From contig NZ_JAAKZG010000001.1 of NCBI RefSeq assembly GCF_011045115.1, forward strand, positions 620,001 to 684,000: DNA of 64,000 nt, given 5' to 3'. Position 1 is the stretch's first letter. Each line of letters begins with the position of its first letter. A program made the position numbers and the translations under genes. A model generated the notes under the pieces. The model made no database searches. It was not told the DNA's origin and saw only the letters and a program-made list of their open reading frames with translations. Below, piece by piece: positions 18,277 through 27,756 of the stretch. Source of the DNA: Mesorhizobium zhangyense (GTDB taxonomy: Bacteria; Pseudomonadota; Alphaproteobacteria; Rhizobiales; Rhizobiaceae).

Positions 18277-20895
18277 ATGGACGTTGTCGTCGTCGAATCG
18301 CCGGCTAAAGCGAAAACAATCAACAAATACCTCGGTCGGAACTACAAGGTTCTGGCATCCTATGGCCATGTCCGCGATCTTCCGGCCAAGGACGGATCGG
18401 TAAAGCCCGATGAAGATTTCGCCATGTCGTGGGCGGTCGATGGCCCTTCGGCCAAGCGGCTGACCGAGATCGCCAACGCGGTGAAAGCCGCCGACGGCCT
18501 GATTCTCGCAACCGATCCGGATCGCGAAGGTGAAGCGATCTCCTGGCATGTTCTGGAAGTGCTGAAGCAGAAGCGCGCGCTGAAGGATAAGCCGGTTAGC
18601 CGCGTGGTCTTCAACGCCATCACCAAGCAGTCGGTGCTGGAGGCGATGGCCAATCCACGCCAGATCGACGTGCCGCTGGTCGATGCCTATCTGGCGCGCC
18701 GTGCACTCGACTATCTCGTCGGTTTCACCCTTTCACCGGTTCTGTGGCGCAAGTTGCCCGGGGCTCGCTCGGCTGGCCGCGTGCAGTCGGTGGCGCTTCG
18801 CCTGGTCAGCGACCGCGAAGCCGAGATCGAGCGCTTCATCCGTGAGGAATACTGGCAGATCGCCGCCATGCTCGGCACGCCGCGCAACGACAAGTTCGAA
18901 GCGCGGCTGACTGCCTTCGACGGCAAGAAGCTGCAGAAGCTCGATATTTCGTCACAGGCGCAGGCCGAAGACATCAAGACGATGCTGGAAGGCGCGAGCT
19001 TCAAGGCGCTGACGGTCGAAGCCAAGCCGACCAAACGCAATCCCGGCCCACCCTTCACGACATCGACGCTCCAGCAGGCGGCATCGTCGCGCCTCGGCTT
19101 TTCGGCGGTGCGCACCATGCAGGTTGCGCAGCGTCTCTATGAAGGCATGGACATCGGCGGCGAGACGGCCGGCCTGATCACCTATATGCGAACGGACGGC
19201 GTGCAGATGGCACCCGAGGCGGTGACGCAGGCACGTGAGGCCATCGTCAAGGAATTCGGCGGCAAATACCTGCCCGAAAACCCGCGCAATTATACGGCCA
19301 AGGCCAAGAACGCACAGGAAGCGCACGAAGCGATCCGCCCGACCGATTTCATGCGCACGCCGAACTCGGTCCGGCAATATCTCGATGCCGACCAGTTCAG
19401 GCTCTACGACATGATCTGGAAGCGCGCGATCGCCAGCCAGATGCAGCCGGCAGAGATCGAACGCACGACGGCCGAGATCGAGGCGACCAACGGTACCCGC
19501 ATCGCTGCCTTGCGCGCAGTCGGCTCGGTGATCCGCTTCGACGGCTTCATCGCCGCCTATACGGACCAGAAGGACGAGGATTCGGAAGACGAGGAAAACA
19601 AGCGTCTTCCGGAAATCCGCGCCGGTGAAGCGCTAGACCGCGACGCCATCCTCGCCACGCAGCATTCAACCGAACCGCCGCCGCGCTATTCGGAAGCCTC
19701 GCTGATCAAGAAGATGGAAGAGCTCGGCATCGGCCGCCCCTCCACCTACACGGCGATCCTGAAGACGCTCGAAGACCGCGAATATGTCACCATCGACAAG
19801 CGCAGGCTGATCCCGCAATCCAAGGGACGGCTGCTGTCGGCCTTCCTGGAAAGTTTCTTCGAAAAATATGTCGAGTACGATTTCACGGCGGCGCTCGAGG
19901 AAAAGCTCGACGAGATTTCCGACGGCAAGCTCGCCTGGAAGGACGTGCTGCGCGACTTCTGGAAGGATTTTTCAGCCTCCGTCGATGACATCAAGGAACT
20001 GCGCGTCACCGACGTGCTCGACGCGCTGAACGAGGAACTTGCGCCGCTGGTGTTCCCGGCGCGCGAAGATGGCTCCAATCCGCGCATCTGCCCGAAATGC
20101 GGCACCGGCAACCTGTCGCTGAAACTCGGCAAATACGGCGCCTTCGTCGGCTGCTCGAACTATCCCGAATGCGGTTTCACGCGCCAGCTTGGCGACGCCG
20201 TCAATGGCGATGGCGAATCTGCCGGCGGTGAAGACGGCAACAAGGTGCTGGGCACCGATCCTTACACGTCGGAAGAGATCACCCTGCGCAGCGGTCGCTT
20301 CGGCCCCTACATCCAGCGCGGCGAAGGCAAGGAAGCAAAACGCTCCAGCCTGCCTAAGGGCTGGACGCCGGCAAGCATCGACCATGAAAAGGCGCTGGCG
20401 CTGCTGGCCCTGCCGCGCGATGTCGGCAAGCATCCGGAAAGCGGCAAGATGATCTCGGCCGGGCTTGGGCGCTACGGTCCCTTCGTGCTTCACGACGGCA
20501 CCTATGCCAATCTCGAAAGCATCGAGGACGTGTTCTCAATCGGCCTCAACCGCGCCGTTTCGGTGATCGCCGAAAAACAGTTGAAGGGCAAAGGCGGCCG
20601 CAATGGCGGTACACCTGCCGCGCTCAAGGAACTCGGCGAGCATCCCGACGGCGGCGCGATCACCGTGCGCGATGGCAAATACGGGCCTTACGTCAACTAC
20701 GGCAAGGTCAACGCGACGCTGCCGAAGGGCAAAGACCCGATGACAGTGACGGTCGAGGACGCCTTGGCATTGATAGCCGAGAAGGAAGCCAAGGGCGGCG
20801 GCAAGAAGCCGGCCCGGGCAAAGGCCGCTGCCACCAAGAAGGCCCCCGCAAAAAAAGCACCAGCTAAGAAGCCGGCAGCGAAAACAAAGGACTAG
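18277..20895 (+). CDS. topA: DNA topoisomerase I
   Basis: An 872-residue type IA topoisomerase that relaxes negative supercoils. The N-terminal TOPRIM domain starts VVVVESPAKAKTINKYLG and contains DPDREGEAI. The catalytic tyrosine is Y303 in LITYMRTDG. A four-cysteine zinc finger (CPKC...CSNYPEC) sits near residues 605-630, followed by topoisomerase C-terminal repeats and a Lys/Ala/Pro-rich tail that would bind DNA or RNA polymerase. I chose the ATG at 18277, giving the family N-terminus, over the TTG at 18247. rnr follows after 6 bases, the usual alphaproteobacterial order dprA-topA-rnr, here interrupted by the antisense small gene. Confidence 0.97.
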   Translation: MDVVVVESPAKAKTINKYLGRNYKVLASYGHVRDLPAKDGSVKPDEDFAMSWAVDGPSAKRLTEIANAVKAADGLILATDPDREGEAISWHVLEVLKQKRALKDKPVSRVVFNAITKQSVLEAMANPRQIDVPLVDAYLARRALDYLVGFTLSPVLWRKLPGARSAGRVQSVALRLVSDREAEIERFIREEYWQIAAMLGTPRNDKFEARLTAFDGKKLQKLDISSQAQAEDIKTMLEGASFKALTVEAKPTKRNPGPPFTTSTLQQAASSRLGFSAVRTMQVAQRLYEGMDIGGETAGLITYMRTDGVQMAPEAVTQAREAIVKEFGGKYLPENPRNYTAKAKNAQEAHEAIRPTDFMRTPNSVRQYLDADQFRLYDMIWKRAIASQMQPAEIERTTAEIEATNGTRIAALRAVGSVIRFDGFIAAYTDQKDEDSEDEENKRLPEIRAGEALDRDAILATQHSTEPPPRYSEASLIKKMEELGIGRPSTYTAILKTLEDREYVTIDKRRLIPQSKGRLLSAFLESFFEKYVEYDFTAALEEKLDEISDGKLAWKDVLRDFWKDFSASVDDIKELRVTDVLDALNEELAPLVFPAREDGSNPRICPKCGTGNLSLKLGKYGAFVGCSNYPECGFTRQLGDAVNGDGESAGGEDGNKVLGTDPYTSEEITLRSGRFGPYIQRGEGKEAKRSSLPKGWTPASIDHEKALALLALPRDVGKHPESGKMISAGLGRYGPFVLHDGTYANLESIEDVFSIGLNRAVSVIAEKQLKGKGGRNGGTPAALKELGEHPDGGAITVRDGKYGPYVNYGKVNATLPKGKDPMTVTVEDALALIAEKEAKGGGKKPARAKAAATKKAPAKKAPAKKPAAKTKD

Positions 20896-20901
20896 CACGC
20901 T

Positions 20902-23229
20902 TTGGCAAGGAAAATCTCCGGACGCAAAGGCGCGATCGGCAAGGACGGATCAACCGGTCCGTCCGTATCCGGAGACAAATCGAAGGATTTTCGTCCGACG
21001 CGCGACGACATCCTGCGTTACATCGCCAACAATCCGGACAAGAGCGGCAAGCGCGAAATCGCCAAGGCGTTTTCGCTCAAGGGCGAAGACCGCATCTGGT
21101 TGAAGGACATACTGCGTGACCTTCAGGACGAGGGTGCGCTGGAGAAGGACCGCAAGCGGCTTGTACGGCCGGGCGCCCTGCCCCATGTCGCCGTCCTCGA
21201 CATTTTCGCGCGCGATGCCGATGGCGGCCTGCTCGGACGCCCGACCGATCAGCCGGAAGACGCGCTGCCAACGGTGGTGTCTATCAAGATGTCACGTGGC
21301 AGCGGTCCGACCGCCGGCATCGGCGACCGCGTGCTGGCAAAGACTTTCCCCACCCATGCCGAAACCGGCCCGGCCTACACCGCTCGGGTGATGAAGATTT
21401 TCGAGAAGCGCAAGGACGCTGTTCTCGGCGTCTTCCGCGTGCTTCAGGACGGCAGTTTCCGCATCGAGCCAGTAGAGCGCCGGCAGCCGGAATTGACGGT
21501 CGAGAAGGAATACCAGAACGGCGCCCAGAATGGCGATCTGGTTGAAGTCGAGCCGCAGCGCGCCACGCGCTACGGGCTGCCGCGTGCCAAGGTTCTGAAT
21601 GTCGTCGGTTCGCTGACCAGCGAAAAGGCGGTCTCGATGATCGCCATCCACGCGCACGACATTCCGCACATCTTCCCGTCTGAAGTGCTGGCAGAAGCCG
21701 AAGCCGTGAAGCCGGCAACGCTTTCAGGCCGCGAGGACTGGCGCGAAGTGCCGCTGATCACCATCGATCCGGCCGACGCCAAGGATCATGACGACGCGGT
21801 ATTCGCCGAACCCGACACGGACGAAAGCAACCCCGGCGGTGTCATCGCCATCGTCGCCATCGCCGATGTTGCGGCCTATATCCGCTCCGGCACGGCACTC
21901 GACCGCGAAGCCTTGAAGCGCGGCAACTCGGTCTATTTTCCCGACCGCGTCGTGCCTATGCTGCCCGAGCGCATCTCCAACGATCTTTGCTCGCTGAAGG
22001 AGAAGGTCGACAGGCCTGCGCTTGCCGTGCGCATGGTGTTTTCCGCCGAAGGACGCAAGATCCGCCACTCCTTCCATCGCATCATGATGCGATCGGCGGC
22101 GCGCCTTGCCTACTCACAGGCACAGGCGGCAATCGACGGCGTGCCGGACGACACGACTGGTCCGATCCTTGAGCCAATCCTGAAGCCGCTTTGGGCCGCC
22201 TATGGCGTGTTGAAGCGCGGCCGCGATTCGCGCCAGCCCCTGGAACTGGACCTGCCCGAGCGCAAAATCCTGTTGAAGCCTGACGGCACGGTCGACCGGG
22301 TCATCGTGCCGGACCGGCTAGATGCGCACAAGCTGATCGAAGAATTCATGATCCAGGCCAATGTCGCGGCCGCCGAGACCCTGGAAGCGAAGAAGCAGAG
22401 CCTGGTCTACCGCACCCATGACGCGCCCTCGCTGGTGAAGCAGGAATCGCTGCGCGAATTCCTGGCCACGCTCGGCCTGTCGCTGGCGCGCGGTGCGCAG
22501 ATGAAACCGGCGCAATTCAACCAGATACTCAATCAGGTGAGAGGCGCCGAGAACGAGGCGCTGGTCAACGAGGTGGTGCTTCGTTCCCAGAGTCAGGCCC
22601 TGTATTCGCCTGAAAACCTTGGCCATTTCGGCCTCAACCTGCGGCGCTACGCGCATTTCACCTCGCCGATTCGCCGCTACGCCGACCTCATCGTGCACCG
22701 TGCGCTGATCGGCTCGCTGGGGCTCGGCGCCGACGGTATTTCGCGCGGCGAAGAAGAACGGCTCGAGGATATTTCGGCACTGATCTCGGCAACCGAACGC
22801 CGCGCCATGGCGGCCGAGCGTGACACCGTTGACCGTCTGATCGCCGGTTATCTTTCCGGCCAGATCAACGAAACATTCGACGCCCGTATCTCCGGCGTCA
22901 CCAAGGCGGGGCTATTTGTCCAATTGCCGCAGTTCGGCGCAGATGGTTTCATACCGGTGTCATCTTTGGACGGTGACTACTATATCTACGACGAGGCTGC
23001 CCGAGCGCTTTTTGGAGATCGTACCGGCAAAGGCTACCAACTGGCGGACAGGGTCGAGGTTCGTCTCATCGAGGTAGCACCCCTGGCGGGCGCCATGCGC
23101 TTTGAAATGCTGACCGACCCGAAACCTTTGCCGGGGTCCAAAAGGTCCTTCCACAAGGCCAAGGCGCAAAGACCGCGGGGCCGCGCATCACAACCATCGC
23201 GCGGACCGGCCCGCAACAGGAGACGTTGA
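20902..23229 (+). CDS. rnr: ribonuclease R
   Basis: A 775-residue 3'-5' exoribonuclease of the RNB family. It has an N-terminal winged-helix region (PTRDDILRYIANNPD), cold-shock/OB domains, the RNB catalytic domain with the acidic motif ITIDPADAKDHDDAV near residue 290, an S1 domain (about 650-735) and a basic Arg/Lys-rich tail. It degrades structured RNA and takes part in RNA quality control. The start codon is TTG at 20902, six bases after the topA stop. The DUF983 gene overlaps its stop by one base. Confidence 0.96.
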   Translation: MARKISGRKGAIGKDGSTGPSVSGDKSKDFRPTRDDILRYIANNPDKSGKREIAKAFSLKGEDRIWLKDILRDLQDEGALEKDRKRLVRPGALPHVAVLDIFARDADGGLLGRPTDQPEDALPTVVSIKMSRGSGPTAGIGDRVLAKTFPTHAETGPAYTARVMKIFEKRKDAVLGVFRVLQDGSFRIEPVERRQPELTVEKEYQNGAQNGDLVEVEPQRATRYGLPRAKVLNVVGSLTSEKAVSMIAIHAHDIPHIFPSEVLAEAEAVKPATLSGREDWREVPLITIDPADAKDHDDAVFAEPDTDESNPGGVIAIVAIADVAAYIRSGTALDREALKRGNSVYFPDRVVPMLPERISNDLCSLKEKVDRPALAVRMVFSAEGRKIRHSFHRIMMRSAARLAYSQAQAAIDGVPDDTTGPILEPILKPLWAAYGVLKRGRDSRQPLELDLPERKILLKPDGTVDRVIVPDRLDAHKLIEEFMIQANVAAAETLEAKKQSLVYRTHDAPSLVKQESLREFLATLGLSLARGAQMKPAQFNQILNQVRGAENEALVNEVVLRSQSQALYSPENLGHFGLNLRRYAHFTSPIRRYADLIVHRALIGSLGLGADGISRGEEERLEDISALISATERRAMAAERDTVDRLIAGYLSGQINETFDARISGVTKAGLFVQLPQFGADGFIPVSSLDGDYYIYDEAARALFGDRTGKGYQLADRVEVRLIEVAPLAGAMRFEMLTDPKPLPGSKRSFHKAKAQRPRGRASQPSRGPARNRRR

Positions 23230-23663
23230 TGGAACAGCAGGTTTTCGGTGGGGCGCACCAGATAGATCGTCCGGCGCGTCCGCTGTGGACGGCGATCAAG
23301 CGCGGACTTCTGTGCCGCTGCCCGCATTGCGGGGAAGGCAAGCTGTTCGAATCATTCCTTAAGCCGGTGGACAGATGCGCACATTGCGGCGAGGAAATGT
23401 TCCATCACCGCGCCGACGACCTGCCCGCCTATCTCGTCGTCGTCATTGTCGGCCACATCATCGTCGGCGCCTTCATGGGCGTGGAGGCCACCAGCACGCT
23501 TTCAACCTGGCAGCATCTGGCCATCTGGGTTCCTTTGACGATCATCATGGCGCTTGCCTTGCTGCGGCCGGTCAAGGGCGCTGTCGTCGGACTGCAATGG
23601 GCGCTCTATATGCACGGGTTCGGTGAGGAAGAAGACTATATCGAATCTCACCCCGAGGCCTGA
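23229..23663 (+). CDS. DUF983 domain membrane protein with zinc-finger-like N-terminus
   Basis: A 144-residue protein. The first part has two CxxC pairs (CRCPHCGEG and CAHCGEEM) that probably bind zinc. Two hydrophobic helices follow (about 65-87 and 93-115). This is the DUF983 family, function unknown, possibly linked to respiratory complex biogenesis in some bacteria. The start ATG overlaps the rnr stop (TGATG), and AGGAG lies seven bases upstream, so it is translationally coupled to rnr. Confidence 0.88.
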   Translation: MEQQVFGGAHQIDRPARPLWTAIKRGLLCRCPHCGEGKLFESFLKPVDRCAHCGEEMFHHRADDLPAYLVVVIVGHIIVGAFMGVEATSTLSTWQHLAIWVPLTIIMALALLRPVKGAVVGLQWALYMHGFGEEEDYIESHPEA

Positions 23664-23738
23664 AATTCGACTTCTGGAGCAATGCTCAGTCCTTTGGAAT
23701 AATTCCGTCTGGCCGCAGATTGTCCTAAAGGGGATTTC

Positions 23739-24479
23739 ATGGACGGAATGACGAAAGCACAAGTGGACAAAGCCGAAGGTCGAGATTTCGCGCTCGGTGC
23801 AGGGCCGAAAAGGCCGCGCGATGCCGCGACCCTGATGCTGCTCGACCGAAAGGGCGACGACATACTAGTGCTTATGGGGCGGCGGCATTCCAGCCACGCC
23901 TTCATGCCGGGAAAATTCGTCTTTCCAGGCGGCCGCACAGACCCGTCCGACAGCCGTATACCGGTGACCGACAGCCTGTTTCCCGAGGAGGAAGCAAAGC
24001 TGATCGGTACGGTTGCCAGAGGCAGCGCAGCGCGCGCCCGTGCCATCGCGCTTTCAGCCATCCGCGAAACATATGAAGAAGCGGGGCTGCTGATCGGTCA
24101 AAAGGGGCCATTTGCCACCGGCAAGGCTGACTGGCAGGGTTTTGTCGAGCATGGCGTGCAGCCCTCGCTCAAGCCGCTGCGTTTCATCGCGCGCGCCATC
24201 ACGCCGCCCGGACGGGTACGTCGTTTCGACACGCGCTTCCTCTCCGCCTGGCGAAGCGATGTCGCGGTGGAACTGCCCGACGGCGGACCGACCAATGAGC
24301 TGGAAGAACTCATGTGGCTGCCCCTGCCCGAGGCGCGGCAAGCCGATATTCCGGCCATCACCAAGACAATCCTTGAAGAACTCGAACAGCGACTGGCGCA
24401 GGATCCCTTGCTTCGCCCCGGCGGGCCCGTGCCCTTCTATCGCATGATCCGCAAACGCTTCGTCCGCGAAATTCTCTGA
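23739..24479 (+). CDS. NUDIX hydrolase
   Basis: A 246-residue NUDIX-fold protein resembling the NUDT8/NUDT19 group, with RPRDAATLMLL at the start of the domain and MPGKFVFPGG before the NUDIX box. The box itself reads G-x5-R-x7-RETYEEAGLL: the catalytic RE..EE core is present, but the first glutamate of the consensus is arginine. The substrate is likely a nucleoside diphosphate linked to another group, such as CoA or NADH, but it cannot be fixed. AAAGGGGA upstream supports the ATG at 23739. The MFS gene follows after 23 bases. Confidence 0.88.
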   Translation: MDGMTKAQVDKAEGRDFALGAGPKRPRDAATLMLLDRKGDDILVLMGRRHSSHAFMPGKFVFPGGRTDPSDSRIPVTDSLFPEEEAKLIGTVARGSAARARAIALSAIRETYEEAGLLIGQKGPFATGKADWQGFVEHGVQPSLKPLRFIARAITPPGRVRRFDTRFLSAWRSDVAVELPDGGPTNELEELMWLPLPEARQADIPAITKTILEELEQRLAQDPLLRPGGPVPFYRMIRKRFVREIL

Positions 24480-24502
24480 CAAATTCTGGGCTCCCGCATA
24501 AA

Positions 24503-25687
24503 ATGACCGCCAGTTCCCCATCGCCGGAAGACGACGTGCCAATGCGCTGGCTGTCGATTTCGGCAGCCGTTGCCTCGATCAGCGTTGTCGGCATAGCCAT
24601 CGGTCTCGGCATGCCGCTTCTCAGCATCATACTGGAGACGCGCGGCCACTCGGCATCCATGATCGGGTTGAATACGGCAATTGCCGGCGTGGCTTCGATC
24701 GCGGCCGCTCCCATGGCGACACCGCTTGCGGTGCGTTTCGGCGTCGTCTGGACGATGCTCGCAATGATCTTTCTCGGCGCGCTGGCCTTCGTTGGCTTCT
24801 ATTTCGCGCCGGCGTTCTGGATGTGGTTTCCGTTGCGCGTGGTCCTGCATCTCGCCCTCACCATTCTGTTCATCCTGTCCGAGTTCTGGATCAGTACCTC
24901 AGCTCCGCCGCATCGGCGCGGACTGGTTCTCGGCATCTACGCGACAGTGCTGTCGCTGGGTTTTGCCGCCGGCCCCTGGCTCTTCGCCCAGATGGGCAGT
25001 TCCGGGTTCCTGCCTTTCGGCACGGTGTTCGTGCTTGTCACCATCGCCGCAATCCCCGTGCTTGCGGCCTGGCGAGAAAGCCCGGCGATCGTCGTCGAAG
25101 GCGGTTCGGGTGGGTTCATCCGCTACATCTGGCTGGTACCGACGGCGACCGCTGCCGTGCTGGTCTTCGGCGCGGTGGAAACCGGTGGCTTCGCGCTGTT
25201 TCCGGTCTATGGCAACCGTATAGGCTACTCGGAAGGCGATGCGGCCCTGCTCCTGACCATGATCGGTCTCGGCAACGTCCTGATGCAGATACCGCTCGGC
25301 ATGATTTCCGACCGCATCGGCGACCGCCGCTATCTGCTGCTGATCTGTGCGGCGGTGGGGCTGGCCGGCATGATCCTGTTGCCCCATGTGCAGATGAACT
25401 GGCATCTGGTGGCAGGTTTGCTGTTTCTCTGGGGTGGAGTGGTCGCGGCACTTTACACGATCGGCCTCGCACATCTCGGCTCACAGCTTTCCGGCCATGA
25501 ACTGGCAAACGCGAACGCCGCTTTCGTGCTTTGCTACGGCCTCGGCATGGTGGCCGGGCCGCAAGTGATCGGCATCGGCATGGATATGTTCGGCACAAGG
25601 GGTTTCGGCTGGTCGCTCGGTCTTTTCTTCGCCGCTTACATCGTTCTAGCCGTCACTCGTCTCATGGCCGGCAGCCGTCGGGCTTGA
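24503..25687 (+). CDS. MFS transporter
   Basis: A 394-residue major facilitator protein with about twelve hydrophobic segments in two halves. The loop after helix 2 (VRFGVVWT) and ISDRIGDRRYLLL between helices 8 and 9 are typical. The pattern resembles the YcaD/drug-export-like branch (UMF1-unrelated), but the substrate is not known. It lies 23 bases after the NUDIX gene, possibly in one transcript, and the rpmG promoter overlaps its stop codon. Confidence 0.88.
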   Translation: MTASSPSPEDDVPMRWLSISAAVASISVVGIAIGLGMPLLSIILETRGHSASMIGLNTAIAGVASIAAAPMATPLAVRFGVVWTMLAMIFLGALAFVGFYFAPAFWMWFPLRVVLHLALTILFILSEFWISTSAPPHRRGLVLGIYATVLSLGFAAGPWLFAQMGSSGFLPFGTVFVLVTIAAIPVLAAWRESPAIVVEGGSGGFIRYIWLVPTATAAVLVFGAVETGGFALFPVYGNRIGYSEGDAALLLTMIGLGNVLMQIPLGMISDRIGDRRYLLLICAAVGLAGMILLPHVQMNWHLVAGLLFLWGGVVAALYTIGLAHLGSQLSGHELANANAAFVLCYGLGMVAGPQVIGIGMDMFGTRGFGWSLGLFFAAYIVLAVTRLMAGSRRA

Positions 25688-25711
25688 CTTTCCGTGCACG
25701 TTCTTTATGTG
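25684..25711 (+). promoter_or_regulatory. candidate sigma-70 promoter for rpmG
   Basis: A -35 box TTGACT at 25684-25689 and a -10 box TATGTG at 25706-25711 are separated by 16 bases. The -35 box overlaps the MFS stop codon. It lies 80 bases upstream of rpmG. Confidence 0.5.
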
Positions 25712-25790
25712 TCGCGCCAAGTTTCCCGCGTCCGGGCTTTGTTGCCGTGGTCAGGCGGCCCGAACTCCAGAAAATTAACGGACGAAAATC

Positions 25791-25958
25791 ATGGCAAAAG
25801 CCGCAAACATCAAGATCAAGCTCCTGTCGACCGCCGATACCGGCTTTTTCTACGTGACGAGCAAGAACAGCCGCACGAAGACGGAAAAGCTGTCCTTCCG
25901 CAAATACGATCCGGTCGCCAAGAAGCACGTCGAATTCAAGGAAACGAAGATCAAGTAA
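25791..25958 (+). CDS. rpmG: 50S ribosomal protein L33
   Basis: A 55-residue basic protein of the large ribosomal subunit, beginning [16 protein letters not shown] and containing the family pattern FYVTSKNSR...KLSFRKYDP. It has no CxxC pairs, so it is the zinc-independent (C-minus) form. It is transcribed alone from the promoter above and followed by two stem-loop terminators. Confidence 0.98.
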   Translation: MAKAANIKIKLLSTADTGFFYVTSKNSRTKTEKLSFRKYDPVAKKHVEFKETKIK

Positions 25959-25981
25959 TCTTCGATTTTCCTGCCGGAAAC

Positions 25982-26010
25982 ACGCCGCCTTCGGGCGGCG
26001 TTTTCATTTT
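25982..26010 (+). terminator. Rho-independent terminator of rpmG
   Basis: The stem CGCCGCC / GGCGGCG (25983-25989 and 25994-26000) has a TTCG tetraloop and is followed by TTTTCATTTT. It lies 24 bases after the rpmG stop. Confidence 0.88.
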
Positions 26011-26024
26011 CGGGAAGTGAAAAG

Positions 26025-26051
26025 AAAAACGGGCCTCTCGGCCCGTTTTTT
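26025..26051. terminator. second, bidirectional terminator
   Basis: The stem CGGGCC / GGCCCG (26030-26035 and 26040-26045) is flanked by AAAAA on the left and TTTTTT on the right, so it can terminate in both directions. It backs up the rpmG terminator and could stop readthrough from the minus strand. Confidence 0.82.
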
Positions 26052-26113
26052 CATGCTTCATGTGAGAATTAGGGGGCCGGTCGGCGTTCTGACAGCGGTA
26101 CGAGGAGGCCACT

Positions 26114-26254
26114 ATGTGCCAGTGCCAACCGGCCGACCCCATGGACCCAGGAGATGCGGCGGACCTGAGCATCATGGGGCGTCGGCAGGACAATCCGGCA
26201 TCTCCTCGCGCCGGCGTCCGTCTTTCGCTGGAACACTCGCGCAAGACCGATTGA
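26114..26254 (+). CDS. candidate small protein, 46 residues, Cys-x-Cys N-terminus
   Basis: A short frame beginning MCQCQPADPMDPGD and ending in HSRKTD. It is preceded by a perfect AGGAGG five bases before the ATG, in a 387-base gap (25959-26345) that otherwise holds two terminators and no recognisable gene. The protein is polar with no membrane segment; the Cys pair near the start could bind metal. No homologue is known to me. The strong ribosome-binding site is the main reason to list it; it could be accidental. Confidence 0.35.
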   Translation: MCQCQPADPMDPGDAADLSIMGRRQDNPASPRAGVRLSLEHSRKTD

Positions 26255-26345
26255 AAATCAATACTTTCTTAACCAATGCCGCCGAATCACTTGGATTAAG
26301 GTAAACACCCCTTCTTCTGATTCGCCGCACAACCGCTTCGGGAGC

Positions 26346-27719
26346 TTATGCAGCTTTTGCGACTACCCGGTTGCGCCCGCCCGTCTTGGCCTCATAGAGC
26401 GCGACATCGGCCCGTTTCATCAGATCTTCGACCGTATCGGTGCCGCGCCTGAGCGAAGACACACCAACGCTGATGGTCACATTCAGCGTCTGGCCATCCT
26501 TGCCGACAGCGAATGGCGTCTGGGCGATTTCGGAGCGGATGCGCTCGGCGACCTTTTCGGCGATCACCCCATCGGTGTCGGGCATGACGACCACGAACTC
26601 CTCGCCGCCGTAGCGGCAGGCGAGATCGATGCCGCGCACATTCTTGCGCAGCCGGCGTGCGAATTCGCGCAGCACATCGTCGCCGCCGTCGTGACCGTAG
26701 GTGTCGTTGACCGACTTGAACCGGTCGAGATCGGTTATCATCACCGAGATCGGCCTGCGGCGCGCGACGGCGCGGTCGAACAGCGTCTGCAGATGGCTGT
26801 CGAGATAGCGGCGGTTGTGCAGGCCGGTCAGTCCGTCCGTCACCGCCATCTCTATGGTCTCGGTGACGCTGGCGCGCAGATGATCGGTGTAGCGCTTGCG
26901 CTTGACCTGCGTTCGCAGGCGGGCCGTCAGTTCCTGCTGGTCTATCGGGCGGATGAGATAGTCGTTCACGCCAAGTTCGAGCCCACGGATGATACGTTCC
27001 TCCTCGCCTTCGTCCGCCAGCAGAATGATCGGCGCAAAGCGCGTGCGGTCGATCGAACGCAGTTGGGAGCAAAGCCGCAGCGGATCGAAATCGGCAAAGC
27101 CGGTCGAGACGATGATGCACTCGTAGGGCAGTTCGGCGGCCTGGAAAAACCCGGTATGCGGATCGGTCACAACGTCGAGATCGGCCGCCTGGCGCAGCAT
27201 TTTCTGGATGCGCTCAAAAGAGGACGGGCGCTCATCGACGAGAAGCACTTTCGGCGTGACGTCCTCGGATGGCTGCCGGCGGCTCAGGAGTTCTTCGATG
27301 CCGATGTTGCGCGTGGTCGAGGCACGAAGGCGCAACTCGTCGGTGAGCATCTTCAGGCGCACGAGGCTTTTTACCCGCGTCATCAACTGAAGATCATTCA
27401 CCGGCTTGGTCAGGAAATCGTCGGCTCCCACCTCCAGCCCGCGAATACGGTCAGAAACCTGATCCAACGCGGTGACCATCACCACCGGAATATGCGAAGT
27501 CGCGGGATCGCTCTTCAGCCGCCGACAGACCTCGAACCCGTCCATATACGGCATCATCACGTCGAGCAGGACGACATCGACCTTGTCGTTCTGGCAGGTT
27601 TCAATGGCGTCCGCACCATTGGTCGCGGTCAGAACGTCGAAATATTCGGCGAGCAGCCGCACTTCGAGCAGCTTCACGTTGGCTGGAATGTCGTCAACGA
27701 CGAGAATACGCGCAGTCAT
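26346..27719 (-). CDS. pleD: response regulator PleD, diguanylate cyclase
   Basis: A 457-residue protein with REC-REC-GGDEF architecture. The first receiver has the phosphorylatable Asp at residue 53 (VVLLDVMMPYMDG). The second receiver (about 155-270) is adaptor-like. The cyclase domain has the active GGEEF loop, with an inhibitory I-site RGID five residues before it. It makes c-di-GMP and, in Caulobacter and rhizobia, controls the cell cycle and polar development. I chose the ATG at 27719, behind AGGAAG, which gives the canonical MTARILVVDD; the longer upstream frame runs over divK. It lies 37 bases after divK, in the same transcript. Confidence 0.96.
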   Translation of the reverse strand: MTARILVVDDIPANVKLLEVRLLAEYFDVLTATNGADAIETCQNDKVDVVLLDVMMPYMDGFEVCRRLKSDPATSHIPVVMVTALDQVSDRIRGLEVGADDFLTKPVNDLQLMTRVKSLVRLKMLTDELRLRASTTRNIGIEELLSRRQPSEDVTPKVLLVDERPSSFERIQKMLRQAADLDVVTDPHTGFFQAAELPYECIIVSTGFADFDPLRLCSQLRSIDRTRFAPIILLADEGEEERIIRGLELGVNDYLIRPIDQQELTARLRTQVKRKRYTDHLRASVTETIEMAVTDGLTGLHNRRYLDSHLQTLFDRAVARRRPISVMITDLDRFKSVNDTYGHDGGDDVLREFARRLRKNVRGIDLACRYGGEEFVVVMPDTDGVIAEKVAERIRSEIAQTPFAVGKDGQTLNVTISVGVSSLRRGTDTVEDLMKRADVALYEAKTGGRNRVVAKAA

Positions 27720-27756
27720 GATGCTTCCTGCCGATGCGAGGGCGACGGAGCAGGCA

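Noticed and set aside
26266-26290. TTAACC and GGATTAAG near the end of pleD as a CtrA-type site
   Set aside because: It lies downstream of pleD, not in a promoter, and the TTAA halves are not at the N7 spacing of a full CtrA box.
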